The position numbers were made by a program, and so were the translations under genes. 64,000 nt of DNA, from positions 1,674,001 to 1,738,000 of the forward strand of contig NZ_CP088296.1 in NCBI RefSeq assembly GCF_024666595.1, in the 5' to 3' direction. Each line of letters starts with the position of its first letter. The stretch's first letter is position 1. The stretch comes from Sphingomonas sp. J315 (lineage in GTDB: Bacteria; Pseudomonadota; Alphaproteobacteria; Sphingomonadales; Sphingomonadaceae). Of this stretch, positions 35,009 through 44,747 are shown piece after piece. The notes beneath the pieces were generated by a model that saw nothing but the letters and a program-made list of their open reading frames with translations, ran no database searches and was not told the DNA's origin.

Positions 35009-38000
35009 TCACTCCCACCAATAGGGGCGGCGCTTGGCGGTGCCGGTGTCGACCTCGTTCATCGTGCGCGGGTCGTACATCCGCCCGCCGAGCATGACGC
35101 GGTGGATCTTGTCGCTGTTGCGAATGTCCGCGGTCGGATCGGCATCGAGCACCAGCAAGTCGGCGAGCTTGCCCACCTCCAGCGACCCGACATCCTTCGC
35201 GTAGCCCAGCGACTTTGCCGAATCGATCGTGCCCGTGCGCAGCGCCTCGACCGGGGTCATGCCGCCGCGCACGAACGACCACAGTTCCCAATGCGCGGCG
35301 ATGCCCGCCTGCTGCCCGTGCGCGCCGATCGCGACCAGCTTGCCCGCCTGCATCACCTTCTTCGCCTCGCGCGCGCTTTCGTCATCGACGAAGTTGCTTT
35401 CGGGGGCGGTGGTCCGGCGCATCGTCACCGCGCGCAGCTGCGCCGGGGGCGTGTGGACCATCAACGGGTTTTCCCAGACATTGGTCGCCTGACGCCAGTA
35501 CGGATCGCCCGCCAGGCCGCCATAGGTGACCACGAGCGTCGGGGTGTAGTTGGTGTCGCTCTGGCCGAAGAGCTGCAGGACATCCTTGTAGAAGATGTCG
35601 AGCGGGACATTGTGCTCCAGCGTCGAATTGCCGTCGGCGATCAGGTTCATGTCCATCCCGAACAGCGACCCGCCCTCGGCGACCACCTGCATCCCCTCCG
35701 CGCGCGCGGCGGCGACGACCATCTGGCGCTGTTCGCGGCGCGGCTGATTGTAGTTCTTCACCGAATTCGCGCCCTGCGCCTTCAGGCGACGGACATGGTT
35801 GAGCGCGTCGTCATAGCTGTCGATCTGGGCATAGACCCCGGCCGCCTTGGCGCCATAGACGATCTCGCCGGTCGAAAAGAGGCGGGGGGCAAGGATCTTG
35901 CCGGTCTGCTGCATCTCTGCCGCGGCGAACACATGCGCCGCCTGGCTCGACGGATCGTGCAGGGTAGTGGTGCCGAGCGCGAGGTTCTGGAGCAGCGACC
36001 AGTTCTGCTGCGGGATCAGCTCGTCGGTACCATAGGGGCCGTGCGCGTGCGCATCGACCAGCCCCGGGATGATCGTCTTGCCGGTGACGTCGATCGTTTT
36101 GGTGCCTGCCGGAAGCTGGATCGCGGCGGTCGGCGCGATCTGGACGATCCGGTCGCCCTCGATCACGATCGTGCCGTTCTCGATCACCCCGCCATCGGTG
36201 TCTGCCATGGTAACGATCCGCGCACCGGTCAGCGCAATGCGACCGGTCGCCTTGGCCGCCTTGACCTCCATCGCCATCGATGTGGTGCGCGGGGTGATGG
36301 TCGCCTTTGCCGCGCCCGGCGCGGAGGCGAAGAAGGCGCTGCGGTCGGCCGTGTAGAGCGTCGGGCCAAGGCTCCAGTGCAGCCGTGCGCCGTCGCCCGA
36401 CCAGGTGATGTAATCGCCGCCATCGCCGCTGACCCGCACCACCGGAAGCGCGTCGCCGCGCGGCGCGACCGCCACCTGCTGCCCGCCGGGCATCAGTGGC
36501 ATCGCGAACACCTGATAATTCTGGCGGAACGCGACGCTGCGCCCGTCGGGCGACACGACGAACTCATTGGCCATCTCGCCCGAGGCATGGACGCGCTTGC
36601 CATCGCCCGACAGGGTCGTGCTGACCAGCTGGAGCTTCTCGCCCCCCTCGACCATGAACACGCGGTCGTTCGACGCGCCGAAATGCGGGCGCGACAGGCC
36701 GCGCGTGACCATCACCGGGGTCCCGCCCGCGCTGGCGACGCGATACACGCCCGGATTCTCGCCCCATTTGGACGCGATCAACCCGCCGCCATCGCCCTTC
36801 TCGAACACGATGGTTGCCCCATCGGGTGAGAATTGCGGTCGGGCATAATGGCCCGGCTGCTGCGTCACCGCGCGCGCGGTGCCGCCCGCAGCGGGGACGA
36901 TCCGGATCGAGCCCAGGCTCTCGTCATTCCACTGCACAAACACGATCGAACGCCCGTCGCGCGACCAGGCGGGGAACAGCTCCATCCCGGCATCGTCGGC
37001 CAGGCCGGTCAGGCGCTTGGCCGCGCCGCCCGCAACCGGCTTGACCCACAATTTGCCGAGGCTCTCGAACACCACGCGGCCGCCATCGGGCGAGACGGCG
37101 GCAAAGCGCGGCATCCTGGTCGTGAAGCTGTCGGGCGCGACCGCGATCTGCGGATGCGGGGCATCGGCCACCGCGCGCGTGTCGGTCACGCGGAACGGGA
37201 TCACCGCCGCGTTGCTCCCGTCACTATCGACGCGACGGATCTTGCCGCCCGCCCAGAAGACCAGCGACTTGCTGTCGGGCGTCCAGTCGATGTTGGGATA
37301 GACGCCGGTGACCGCCCAGGTTTCCTGAACATCCTGGTCGAGCGCGCCATAGACGATCCGCTCGGCCCCGCTCGCCATGTCCTTGACCCACAGCTTGGAC
37401 TTGCCCGCTTCACGCCGGACAAAGGCGATGGACTTGCCATCGGGCGAGGGCGCGGGTCGCACCGATCCGCCCAGCCCCGACACCGCAGTCGTGGTCTCCC
37501 CGGTCTCGAGGTCGTAGCGCTCGATATTGAACAGGTTGCTGTTCGAATCCTGCGCATATTCGAAGATCGGGCCTGAGGTGATGTTGCGCGTGAAATACAC
37601 CCCCGTGCCGTCGGCCGAATAGATCGGCTCGCCCAGTTCCTTCTGGTGCCGCTCGCTGACCCGCTTGACCAGCTGCACCCCCGCGCCACCCGAGACATGG
37701 TAGAGCCACACCTCGCCCGTGCCGAGCGAGCGGCCGGTAGTGAAATGCTTCTTGGCGACGATATACTGCCCGTCCGGCGACCAGCTCGGCTGGTTGAGCA
37801 GGCGGAAATCTTCCTTGGTCAGCTGCTTCTTGTCGCTGCCATCGGCGTTCATGATCCAGATATTGTCGCCGCCGCCGCGATCGGAGGTAAAGGCGATGCG
37901 ACGGCCATCGGGTGAGAAGCGCGGATGCACTTCCCACGCCATGCCTTCGGCAACGCGCGTCGGCGTGCCGCCGGTGATCGGCATGGTGTAGATATCGCCG

Positions 38001-38206
38001 AGCAATGCGAACGCGATCGTCTTGCCATCGGGGCTGACATCGACGTCGATCCAGCTGCCTTCGTCGGTGTCGATCTTCGCCTGCTTCAGCGTCGCGCCCT
38101 GCGGCGCATTGACGTCCCATTTGGGCTTTTCGGCGGGCTTGTCCTGGGCATGTGCCTGACCAATGACGAAGAGCGCGGCGAGGACGCCGGCGACCGACTG
38201 ACGCAT
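35009..38206 (-). CDS. Exported TolB-like beta-propeller/amidohydrolase fusion, 1065 aa
   Basis: A signal peptide (RQSVAGVLAALFVIGQAHA) precedes a PD40/TolB-like propeller with many SPDG repeats (VSPDGKTIAFALLGDIYTMP, FSPDGRRIAFTSDRGG, WSPDGQYIVAKK) across residues about 45-650. The C-terminal 400 residues are a metal-dependent amidohydrolase: GTKTIDVTGKTIIPGLVDAH AHG contains the HxH metal motif, then EHNVPLD, AIGAHGQQAGIAAHWEL, and the closing VGKLADLLVLDADPTADI. The arrangement is characteristic of periplasmic dipeptidase-like hydrolases. The substrate is unknown. GGGAG lies six bases before the ATG at 38206. It follows the GH43 gene but carries no matching LacI operator immediately upstream. 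Confidence 0.88.
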   Translation of the reverse strand: MRQSVAGVLAALFVIGQAHAQDKPAEKPKWDVNAPQGATLKQAKIDTDEGSWIDVDVSPDGKTIAFALLGDIYTMPITGGTPTRVAEGMAWEVHPRFSPDGRRIAFTSDRGGGDNIWIMNADGSDKKQLTKEDFRLLNQPSWSPDGQYIVAKKHFTTGRSLGTGEVWLYHVSGGAGVQLVKRVSERHQKELGEPIYSADGTGVYFTRNITSGPIFEYAQDSNSNLFNIERYDLETGETTTAVSGLGGSVRPAPSPDGKSIAFVRREAGKSKLWVKDMASGAERIVYGALDQDVQETWAVTGVYPNIDWTPDSKSLVFWAGGKIRRVDSDGSNAAVIPFRVTDTRAVADAPHPQIAVAPDSFTTRMPRFAAVSPDGGRVVFESLGKLWVKPVAGGAAKRLTGLADDAGMELFPAWSRDGRSIVFVQWNDESLGSIRIVPAAGGTARAVTQQPGHYARPQFSPDGATIVFEKGDGGGLIASKWGENPGVYRVASAGGTPVMVTRGLSRPHFGASNDRVFMVEGGEKLQLVSTTLSGDGKRVHASGEMANEFVVSPDGRSVAFRQNYQVFAMPLMPGGQQVAVAPRGDALPVVRVSGDGGDYITWSGDGARLHWSLGPTLYTADRSAFFASAPGAAKATITPRTTSMAMEVKAAKATGRIALTGARIVTMADTDGGVIENGTIVIEGDRIVQIAPTAAIQLPAGTKTIDVTGKTIIPGLVDAHAHGPYGTDELIPQQNWSLLQNLALGTTTLHDPSSQAAHVFAAAEMQQTGKILAPRLFSTGEIVYGAKAAGVYAQIDSYDDALNHVRRLKAQGANSVKNYNQPRREQRQMVVAAARAEGMQVVAEGGSLFGMDMNLIADGNSTLEHNVPLDIFYKDVLQLFGQSDTNYTPTLVVTYGGLAGDPYWRQATNVWENPLMVHTPPAQLRAVTMRRTTAPESNFVDDESAREAKKVMQAGKLVAIGAHGQQAGIAAHWELWSFVRGGMTPVEALRTGTIDSAKSLGYAKDVGSLEVGKLADLLVLDADPTADIRNSDKIHRVMLGGRMYDPRTMNEVDTGTAKRRPYWWE

Positions 38207-38283
38207 ATGGGACTCCCTGAATATGTTCTGGGAGCAATTGGTAACGGGCGAAACCGGACCCGTCACGCGCGCTTCGTCGAAAA

Positions 38284-38874
38284 CTATTTCTTCAGCAGGA
38301 AGACGGCGTGCTCCGCGCGGAAATTGGCGGCGGCGGCGCTGGTCAGCTGATCGCCGGACAGGAACCAGGCCTGCTCGACCGTGATCCCCTGCTCGCGGAC
38401 ATAGGCCCGGAAATCGTCGATGGTGACGTGGTGGATGTTCGGCGTCTCATACCACGCCACCGGCAACAGCCGCGTTACCGGCATCCGCCCGCCCCACAAC
38501 AGCGACAGCCGCACCCGCCAATGCGCGAAATTGGGGAAGGACACGACCGCGCGCTCGCCGATCCGCAGCAGATGATCGAGCACGACATGTGGGCGCATCG
38601 TCGTCTGCAACGTCTGGCTCAGGATCGCATAGTCGAAGCTGGCGTCGGGATAATCGGCAAGGTCGGTGTCGGCATCCCCCTGAATCACCGACAACCCGCG
38701 TCCGACTGCGGAGGCGACATTATGCGCGTCGATTTCCAGGCCCCGCGCGTCGACCTGCCGCTGGTCACGCAGCGCCGCCATCAGCGCCCCGTCGCCGCAG
38801 CCGACGTCGAGCACGCGGCTGCCCGGCGCGACATTGGCAGCGATGATCGCGAGGTCGGGGCGAAGGTCGCTCAT
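38284..38874 (-). CDS. metW: Methionine biosynthesis protein MetW
   Basis: The 196-aa protein has a SAM-methyltransferase fold with [17 protein letters not shown] and [20 protein letters not shown]. MetW is required with MetX for homoserine O-acetylation or succinylation in many proteobacteria, and is normally encoded immediately downstream of metX, as here. Its ATG overlaps the metX stop (ATGA at 38871-38874). Catalysis by MetW itself is not established. Confidence 0.93.
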   Translation of the reverse strand: MSDLRPDLAIIAANVAPGSRVLDVGCGDGALMAALRDQRQVDARGLEIDAHNVASAVGRGLSVIQGDADTDLADYPDASFDYAILSQTLQTTMRPHVVLDHLLRIGERAVVSFPNFAHWRVRLSLLWGGRMPVTRLLPVAWYETPNIHHVTIDDFRAYVREQGITVEQAWFLSGDQLTSAAAANFRAEHAVFLLKK

Positions 38875-39986
38875 TCGCCGGCCCTCAGAAAACCGTCGAC
38901 AACCCGGTTCAGCACGGGTGCGTCGAGCAGGAAGGCGTCATGGCCGAAGGGCGAGGACAGTTCGACGAAGCTGACCGGCGCACCCGCCGCATTGAGCGCA
39001 TGGACGATGCTGCGCGAATCGCGGGTCGGGTAGAGCCAGTCGGTGTCGAAGCTCACGAGGCAGAAGCGCGCCTTCGTCTCGCGAAACGCATTCGCCAGCA
39101 CCCCGCCATGCTCCTCGGCCAGATCGAAATAATCCATCGCGCGGGTGATGTAGAGATAGGCGTTGGCGTCGAACCGGTCGACGAAGCTCAGCCCCTGATG
39201 ACGCAGATAGGATTCGACCTGAAAGTCCGCGTCGAAGCCGAAGGTCTTGGCCTCACGCGCTTGCAATTTGCGCCCGAATTTCTCGGTCAGCCCCGCTTCG
39301 GACAGATAGGTGATGTGCGCCGCCATCCGAGCGACGGCGAGGCCCGATGCGGGCGGCTCGCCCTCATAATAGGCACCGCCATTCCAGCGCGGGTCGGCCA
39401 TCACCGCCTGACGCCCGACTTCGTGGAACGCAATATTCTGCGCCGAATGCCGCGCGGTCGACGCGATCACCACCGCCGCCTCGACCCGATCGGGGAAGGT
39501 GGCGGGCCAGCTCAGCGCCTGCATTCCCCCCATCGACCCGCCGACCACGGCCTTCAGCCGTTCGACACCGAGATGGTCGAGCAGCATCGCCTGTGCGCGC
39601 ACCATGTCGCGGATGGTGATGACCGGAAAGCTCATGCCCCATGGCGCGCCAGTCGCGGGGTTGAGCGTCGCCGGGCCGGACGACCCCATGCAGCTGCCCA
39701 GGACATTGGCGCAGACGATGAAGTGCCGCGCCGGATCGATCGGCTTGCCCGGCCCAACCATCCGGGTCCACCAGCCGGATTTGCCGGTGATCGGATGTTC
39801 CGACGCGACATGCTGATCGCCGGTCAACGCGTGACAGATCAGGATCGCATTGCCGCCGTCTGCCGCCAGCGTCCCATAGGTCTCATAGGCGATCTCGACC
39901 GGCGACAGCAGTACGCCGCCGTCGAGGCGCAGCGGCCCCGGCAGCGTCACGCGGCGGTCGAGGCCAAAGCGCGGATCGTCCGACAT
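38871..39986 (-). CDS. metX: Homoserine O-acyltransferase MetX
   Basis: MetX (371 aa) acylates homoserine as the first committed step to methionine. The alpha/beta-hydrolase core shows the oxyanion/GxSxG region [20 protein letters not shown], the acid residue in the segment [17 protein letters not shown], and the catalytic His in [15 protein letters not shown]-terminal [20 protein letters not shown] and [14 protein letters not shown] are family hallmarks. Whether it uses acetyl- or succinyl-CoA depends on active-site residues not decided here. The ATG at 39986 begins [14 protein letters not shown]; the long upstream extension is antisense to other frames and rejected. Operon metX-metW. Confidence 0.93.
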   Translation of the reverse strand: MSDDPRFGLDRRVTLPGPLRLDGGVLLSPVEIAYETYGTLAADGGNAILICHALTGDQHVASEHPITGKSGWWTRMVGPGKPIDPARHFIVCANVLGSCMGSSGPATLNPATGAPWGMSFPVITIRDMVRAQAMLLDHLGVERLKAVVGGSMGGMQALSWPATFPDRVEAAVVIASTARHSAQNIAFHEVGRQAVMADPRWNGGAYYEGEPPASGLAVARMAAHITYLSEAGLTEKFGRKLQAREAKTFGFDADFQVESYLRHQGLSFVDRFDANAYLYITRAMDYFDLAEEHGGVLANAFRETKARFCLVSFDTDWLYPTRDSRSIVHALNAAGAPVSFVELSSPFGHDAFLLDAPVLNRVVDGFLRAGE

Positions 39987-40018
39987 CTGCGCGCTGTTAC
40001 GGGGACGCGCGCCCGCGT

Positions 40019-41578
40019 TCAAGCGGCGCGGCGCTTCCCACGCGCGGCAAGGATCGCGTCCGCCGCCAGCCGCCCAGTCTGCGCGCCACCATTCATGAAG
40101 CCGACCCAGGCATCGGACACATGCTCGCCCGCAAATACGATCCGCCCCGCCACCGCCGACTGGCGCTCGGCGGGATCGTCGGATTCGACCCAGAACAGCG
40201 GGGCGAAGCGGGTCAGTTGGCCCGGCGCGCTGTTGGTATAGGCGCCCAATGTCAGCGCATCGCGCGACCAGTTCGTCCGCCGCACCACTCCGCCTGCGAC
40301 CGCATCGGCGATCCCCGGCATCGCGCCCTCCGTCCGCGCGGCAAAGGCGGCGGCGAGTGCTTCGGGCGCGTCCTGCGCCGCCGCGACCTGTCCGCCGCCC
40401 AGATACCAGGTCCATACCGGCGCGCCCGGCACGCCCCGCACCGTGCCGTCCCAGCCCAGCGCATAGGGCGAGGCGATGTCCCACAGTTCGCCGCCAGCCC
40501 CCAGCACCCCCTGCCATGGCGTACCGTTCGACGTCACCTGAACCTTCTCATTCGCACCCAGATCCACCTCCGCAATAAATGCGCGCCAGCGCGCCGACAG
40601 CGGCACGGCGAAGTCGATCTGCCGCAGGATCGGTGCGGGCACCGCGATCACCGCGACATCGGCCTCCGTCACGCTCCCGTCGAGAAAGGTCAGCCGCAGC
40701 GCCCCGCCCGTCTCGCGCACCGACGCCAGCCGCTTGCCGCTTTCGATCCGGTCGCGATGCGCGTCGGCGATGGCGTTGGCCAGCCGTCCGCTGCCCCCGG
40801 CGATGGCATAGCGCTCGTCGCTCCCGGCGAGCACTTCGACATGCTCGCCCTTCACCGTGGGCAGGTTGAAGATCAGCTGGAGCGCCGAGGACGCACCCGG
40901 TTCGGCGCCATATTCGGTGCGGATGCTCGCCTCGATCAGGCGGCGGATGCGGGGATCAGGGATGAGGCGCGCATGGCGGTCGAGATAGTGCGCGACCGAC
41001 AGCGAATCGATTGCCGCCGCCGCGCGTGGATCAGCATCGACTGCCTCTGAATCGCGCGCGATCCGCGCGGCAAGCGGGGTCAGCAGCCGCACCAGCTCCC
41101 TCTGCGGCACCAATACCCCGCGGTCGAGCACGACCGACTGGTGCGGCCCGTCCTTGCGATCGACCATCGGGATGCCGAATGCCTTCGCCAGCGCGTGCAT
41201 GTCGTCATGGTCCGAATTGACCAGCTGCCCGCCCGCCTCGAACCATTGCCCGTCGCCGGTGCGCTGGGTGAACATTCGCCCGCCCATGCGATTGCGCGCT
41301 TCGTAGAGGCGGCACTCGATCCCGGCATCGCTCAGCCGGTGCAGCGCGGCGAGCCCGGCGATCCCGCCACCGACGATCGCGACCCGCCCGGAGCGGGGCA
41401 GCGCAGCCGTCACAGGTCCGGCAAGCGCTCCGGCCATCCCCCCTGCGGCTATTCCTTTCAGCAGCGCGCGCCGCCCGATGCCTTCATGGCCCGGAACCGG
41501 CATTGCTCGCCCCAGCCTTGCCAGATCGTCGCGCCGCGCCAGCTGCAATGCGCGCCAAAACGCCTCGTTCCCCCGCAT
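40019..41578 (-). CDS. FAD-dependent amine oxidase, possibly Tat-exported
   Basis: The 519-aa protein has a possible twin-arginine signal around residues 33-55 ([20 protein letters not shown]). The Rossmann dinucleotide motif is [18 protein letters not shown] with [17 protein letters not shown]. The C-terminus contains the monoamine-oxidase-type FAD motif [24 protein letters not shown]. It probably oxidises a primary amine or an L-amino acid. The ATG at 41578 is preferred because AGGGGG lies six bases upstream; an upstream Met at 41599 is possible. Close to metXW but with no obvious pathway link. Confidence 0.87.
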   Translation of the reverse strand: MRGNEAFWRALQLARRDDLARLGRAMPVPGHEGIGRRALLKGIAAGGMAGALAGPVTAALPRSGRVAIVGGGIAGLAALHRLSDAGIECRLYEARNRMGGRMFTQRTGDGQWFEAGGQLVNSDHDDMHALAKAFGIPMVDRKDGPHQSVVLDRGVLVPQRELVRLLTPLAARIARDSEAVDADPRAAAAIDSLSVAHYLDRHARLIPDPRIRRLIEASIRTEYGAEPGASSALQLIFNLPTVKGEHVEVLAGSDERYAIAGGSGRLANAIADAHRDRIESGKRLASVRETGGALRLTFLDGSVTEADVAVIAVPAPILRQIDFAVPLSARWRAFIAEVDLGANEKVQVTSNGTPWQGVLGAGGELWDIASPYALGWDGTVRGVPGAPVWTWYLGGGQVAAAQDAPEALAAAFAARTEGAMPGIADAVAGGVVRRTNWSRDALTLGAYTNSAPGQLTRFAPLFWVESDDPAERQSAVAGRIVFAGEHVSDAWVGFMNGGAQTGRLAADAILAARGKRRAA

Positions 41579-41664
41579 CCTCGTCCCCCTGCGGCGCATT
41601 CCCTAGCACAGGGGGATTGCGCAAACCTTGCGATTTGCGACCGCATCGGCCATCGCCCCCCGGC

Positions 41665-42771
41665 ATGACAGGACCGACACCCAAGCCGTGGATCATGGAC
41701 ATCGCCCCCTATGTGCCGGGCAAGTCGAAGACGGATGATGGCCGCAAGGCGATCAAGCTGTCGTCGAACGAGAATCCATTGGGCACCTCGCCCGCCGCGC
41801 GCGCAGCATTCGCGACTGCCGCGAACAGCCTCGCGCGCTACCCTGATGCCAGTGGCACCGAGTTGCGCGAGGCGCTGGCCGCCAAGCATGGGCTCGACCC
41901 CGACCGGATCATCTATGGCAACGGCTCGGACGAGGTGCTGCACCTCGCCGCCGGAGCGTTCGCCGGGCCGGGCGACGAGATCATCTACGTCAACTATGGC
42001 TTCACCGTGTACCCGATCGCTACCAAGCGCGTCGGTGCGATTCCGGTGGTCGCGCCGGACAAGGATTATGCGACCGATGTCGACGCGATCCTGTCGTGCG
42101 TGACCGAGCGGACTCGGATCGTGTTCATCGCCAACCCCAACAACCCGACCGGCACCCATGCCAGCCGCGAGGAAATCGCGCGGCTTCACGCGGGATTGCG
42201 CGACGACATCCTTCTCGTTCTCGACCACGCCTATGCCGAGTATATCGAGGGTGACGTCGACGACGGGGGCATGGAGCTGGCCAAGACCGCGCCCAACGTG
42301 CTGGTCACGCGCACCTTCTCCAAGATGTACGGCCTTGCCGCCGAGCGGGTCGGTTGGGGTTATGCCAGCCCGGCGATCATCGAGGCGATGCACCGTATTC
42401 GCCTGCCCTTCAGTATCACGATCGCGGGGACTGCAGCGGCAATCGCGGCGCTGAACGACGATGATTTCGTCGGGCGCTGCAAGGCGGAGAATGCCAAATG
42501 GCGCCGCTGGTTCAGCGACGAGATCGCCAAGCTTGGCAATGCCGGGCTGCGCGCGGTGCCGAGCCAGGCGAATTTCGTGCTGGTGCTGTTCGAGGGCAAG
42601 CTGACCGGCGAGGCGGCGTATAAGGGGCTGATGGACGCGGGCTATATCGTCCGCTGGCTGCCCGGACAGGGCCTGCCACACGGTCTGCGCATCACCATCG
42701 GCAATGAGGAAGAGACGCGCGCGGTTGCGGCAATCCTCCAGCAGCTGGTGGCCGACGCCGACGCGCAATGA
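41665..42771 (+). CDS. hisC: Histidinol-phosphate aminotransferase (dual aromatic/histidine role possible)
   Basis: The 368-aa PLP enzyme has the fold type I signature [37 protein letters not shown], the aspartate region [13 protein letters not shown], and the PLP-lysine in [19 protein letters not shown] (Lys in SKMYG). It transaminates imidazole-acetol phosphate. It directly overlaps a TyrA-type dehydrogenase gene (ATGA), the arrangement known from Zymomonas mobilis, where the enzyme also serves aromatic amino acids. The ATG at 41665 has a poor Shine-Dalgarno and it is divergent from the amine oxidase by 86 bases. Confidence 0.9.
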   Translation: MTGPTPKPWIMDIAPYVPGKSKTDDGRKAIKLSSNENPLGTSPAARAAFATAANSLARYPDASGTELREALAAKHGLDPDRIIYGNGSDEVLHLAAGAFAGPGDEIIYVNYGFTVYPIATKRVGAIPVVAPDKDYATDVDAILSCVTERTRIVFIANPNNPTGTHASREEIARLHAGLRDDILLVLDHAYAEYIEGDVDDGGMELAKTAPNVLVTRTFSKMYGLAAERVGWGYASPAIIEAMHRIRLPFSITIAGTAAAIAALNDDDFVGRCKAENAKWRRWFSDEIAKLGNAGLRAVPSQANFVLVLFEGKLTGEAAYKGLMDAGYIVRWLPGQGLPHGLRITIGNEEETRAVAAILQQLVADADAQ

Positions 42772-43517
42772 AGCGCTTCGGGATCATCGGCTTCGGGCGG
42801 TTCGGTCAGCTCGCAGCGACGCATCTGCGCGATCATTTCACGGTGGTCGTGCATGATTCGCGTGACTGTGCCGAGGATGCGGCGCGGATCGGGGTCGCAA
42901 CCGACACTCTGGAGGCAGTCGCGGCGTGCGACGTGGTGATGCTCGCGGTACCGGTGCAGGCGATCGAGCGGACGCTGGCTGCCATCGCACCCCATGTCCG
43001 CCCCGGCGCGCTGGTCGTCGATGTCGCGTCGGTCAAGATGCTCCCGGCGCGCTGGATGGCCGAGGCGCTGCCCGACACCGTCGATATCGTCGCCACTCAC
43101 CCGCTGTTCGGCCCGCAGAGTGCCCGGCGCGGACTGGCGGGTCAGCCATTGGTCGTGTGCCCGGTACGCGGCGATGCGCACCATCGTGTCGCCGAATTCG
43201 GGCGGAAGCTGGGGCTGAAGGTCTCGATCACCAGCGCCGAGGAGCATGACCGCGAAATGGCCTATGTCCAGGCGCTGACGCATCTGATCGGCCGCACTCT
43301 GGTCAATGTCCGCATCCCGGACGAGGAGCTGAAGACCGACAGCTATCAGCATCTGCTGGAGCTGTGCGCGCTGATCGGCGACGACAGCGAGGAATTGTTC
43401 TTCGCGATCCAGAATTTGAACCCCTTCGCGGGGGAGATCACGCAGCAGTTCATCGGCGAGGCGAACGGTCTGCTCGCCCGCGCGCTCAAGGCCGGAAACC
43501 GCAGCGCGGCGGACTAA
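42768..43517 (+). CDS. Short prephenate/arogenate (cyclohexadienyl) dehydrogenase
   Basis: The 249-aa protein has the NAD(P)-binding start [40 protein letters not shown], the catalytic-type segment [20 protein letters not shown] and PLVVCPVRG, and the helical dimerisation half with [20 protein letters not shown]. It oxidises prephenate and/or arogenate in tyrosine synthesis. It is shorter than most TyrA (about 290 aa), so it may be a minimal arogenate/prephenate form. The adjacency to hisC supports an aromatic amino acid role. The convergent plsC gene overlaps its 3' end by 4 bases. Confidence 0.85.
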   Translation: MKRFGIIGFGRFGQLAATHLRDHFTVVVHDSRDCAEDAARIGVATDTLEAVAACDVVMLAVPVQAIERTLAAIAPHVRPGALVVDVASVKMLPARWMAEALPDTVDIVATHPLFGPQSARRGLAGQPLVVCPVRGDAHHRVAEFGRKLGLKVSITSAEEHDREMAYVQALTHLIGRTLVNVRIPDEELKTDSYQHLLELCALIGDDSEELFFAIQNLNPFAGEITQQFIGEANGLLARALKAGNRSAAD

Positions 43518-44212
43518 GGCGCGAAACCCGGCTCGAACGCGTTGATACCGCGATGCACCGCCGCCTCGATTTCCTCGCGTGGCAGGCCGGGGGGCAGCGG
43601 GTCGCCATACAGGAAGGTGACGGTGCCGGGGCGCTTTGGCCCCTTGCGCGGCCACACCTTCCCCGTCTCGCACGCGACTGGTACCACCGGCAGGCCGATC
43701 GCGCGGTACAGCCCGGCAAAGCCAGAACGCAGTGGCGGAGTTTCGCCTGGCGGCGTGCGGGTTCCTTCGGGAAAGATCACCACCGATCGCCCCTCCCCCA
43801 CCGCCGCGCGCGCTTCCTTCATCATCGCACGCAGCGCCTTGGCCGATCCGGCGCGGTCGATCACGATCACGCCATAGCGCCGCGCGACCCATCCCCAGAC
43901 CGGGATGCGCGCCAGTTCCTGCTTCATCACGATCGCCGGGCCGTCGAGCATCGCGGCCATCGCCAGCGTCTCGTACATCGCCTGATGCTTGACCGCGTAA
44001 AGCGCGGGGCCGTCCGCACGTCGCCCTTCGACCGCCACGCGGATCCCGAGGATCTGGTGCGCGAGGAGCAACCCCAGCCCCGCCCAGGCCATCGAATAGC
44101 GCCGGATTGCCGGCGTCCCGAACAGCGCGGCGAGCGGCGCGGCCAGCACGATGGGCACCGAAAGGCCATAGAAGACGACCGCGAAAATCAGCGTCCGGAT
44201 GCGATCAGCCAT
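43514..44212 (-). CDS. plsC: 1-acyl-sn-glycerol-3-phosphate acyltransferase (PlsC family), HX4E variant
   Basis: The 232-aa membrane-associated enzyme has an N-terminal helix (LIFAVVFYGLSVPIVLAAPL) and the acyltransferase motifs. The catalytic motif here is VKHQAMYET, that is H-x4-E instead of the canonical H-x4-D. RIPVWGWVARRYGVIVIDRA and the phosphate-binding FPEGTRTPPGE follow. It acylates lysophosphatidate to phosphatidate, or could act on another acyl acceptor. Its ATG overlaps the stop of the YdcF-like gene, forming a run plsC/ydcF/ftsX/ftsE on the minus strand. Confidence 0.87.
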   Translation of the reverse strand: MADRIRTLIFAVVFYGLSVPIVLAAPLAALFGTPAIRRYSMAWAGLGLLLAHQILGIRVAVEGRRADGPALYAVKHQAMYETLAMAAMLDGPAIVMKQELARIPVWGWVARRYGVIVIDRAGSAKALRAMMKEARAAVGEGRSVVIFPEGTRTPPGETPPLRSGFAGLYRAIGLPVVPVACETGKVWPRKGPKRPGTVTFLYGDPLPPGLPREEIEAAVHRGINAFEPGFAP

Positions 44213-44747
44213 CGCCGATCCCGAACAGCAGCGCGAACCGGCGGACCAGATATTTGTGATACTCGCGAAGCAGCATCGACCAGCTCGCGGTGGTCCTCAC
44301 GCCGTCGCCGCGAATCTCGACATCGGGGCCGAGCGCATTGGCCAGTTCCAGCTTGGCGCGCGGGACGTGCCAGTCGGCGGTGACCAGCCGCACCGACTTA
44401 TAGTCGTGCTCCGCGACCCAGGCAGCGGTCTCGTCGGCGTTGGAGCGGGTATCGACCGCCTCATGACCAAGATCGATGCAGCAGCGGAACAGGCGCGGCG
44501 GAGTCTTGTATTCAACCGCCAGTTCGATCGGGCGCACCGTCGGATCAGTGCCGGTGATCAACATCCGCTTCGCGCTCTTGGCCTGAAGCAGCTTGATCCC
44601 GCGATCGATTCGCCCCGGGCCGCCGGTCGGCACGACGATCGCATCGGTCTTCACCTCGACGTCGAGCGGCTTGCCCAGCGAGAGCATGAACAGCCCGAAA
44701 CCGATCGCCCAGGCAAGTATCAGCAGGAGTGGGATGCGCCAGATCAC
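44205..44747 (-). CDS. YdcF/SanA-like DUF218 family protein
   Basis: The 180-aa protein has an N-terminal signal anchor (IPLLLILAWAIGFGLFMLSL) and a DUF218 domain: DAIVVPTGGPGRIDRGIKLL, KRMLITGTDP, HEAVDTRSNADETAAWV and VRLVTADWHVPRAKLE. DUF218 proteins such as SanA/YdcF are periplasmic or membrane proteins linked to envelope integrity; the biochemical activity is not established. No ATG fits, and the GTG at 44747 overlaps the ftsX stop (GTGA). It lies between plsC and ftsX, an envelope-related cluster. Confidence 0.8.
   Translation of the reverse strand: MIWRIPLLLILAWAIGFGLFMLSLGKPLDVEVKTDAIVVPTGGPGRIDRGIKLLQAKSAKRMLITGTDPTVRPIELAVEYKTPPRLFRCCIDLGHEAVDTRSNADETAAWVAEHDYKSVRLVTADWHVPRAKLELANALGPDVEIRGDGVRTTASWSMLLREYHKYLVRRFALLFGIGDG

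Noticed and set aside
36000..36900. Plus-strand frames antisense to the amidohydrolase gene
   Set aside because: The minus strand has a clear signal peptide, SPDG repeats and metal motifs; the opposite frames are shadows.
41571..41670. Longer hisC version starting at 41503
   Set aside because: It would overlap the divergent amine oxidase start and has no similarity to HisC N-termini; the ATG at 41665 is preferred.
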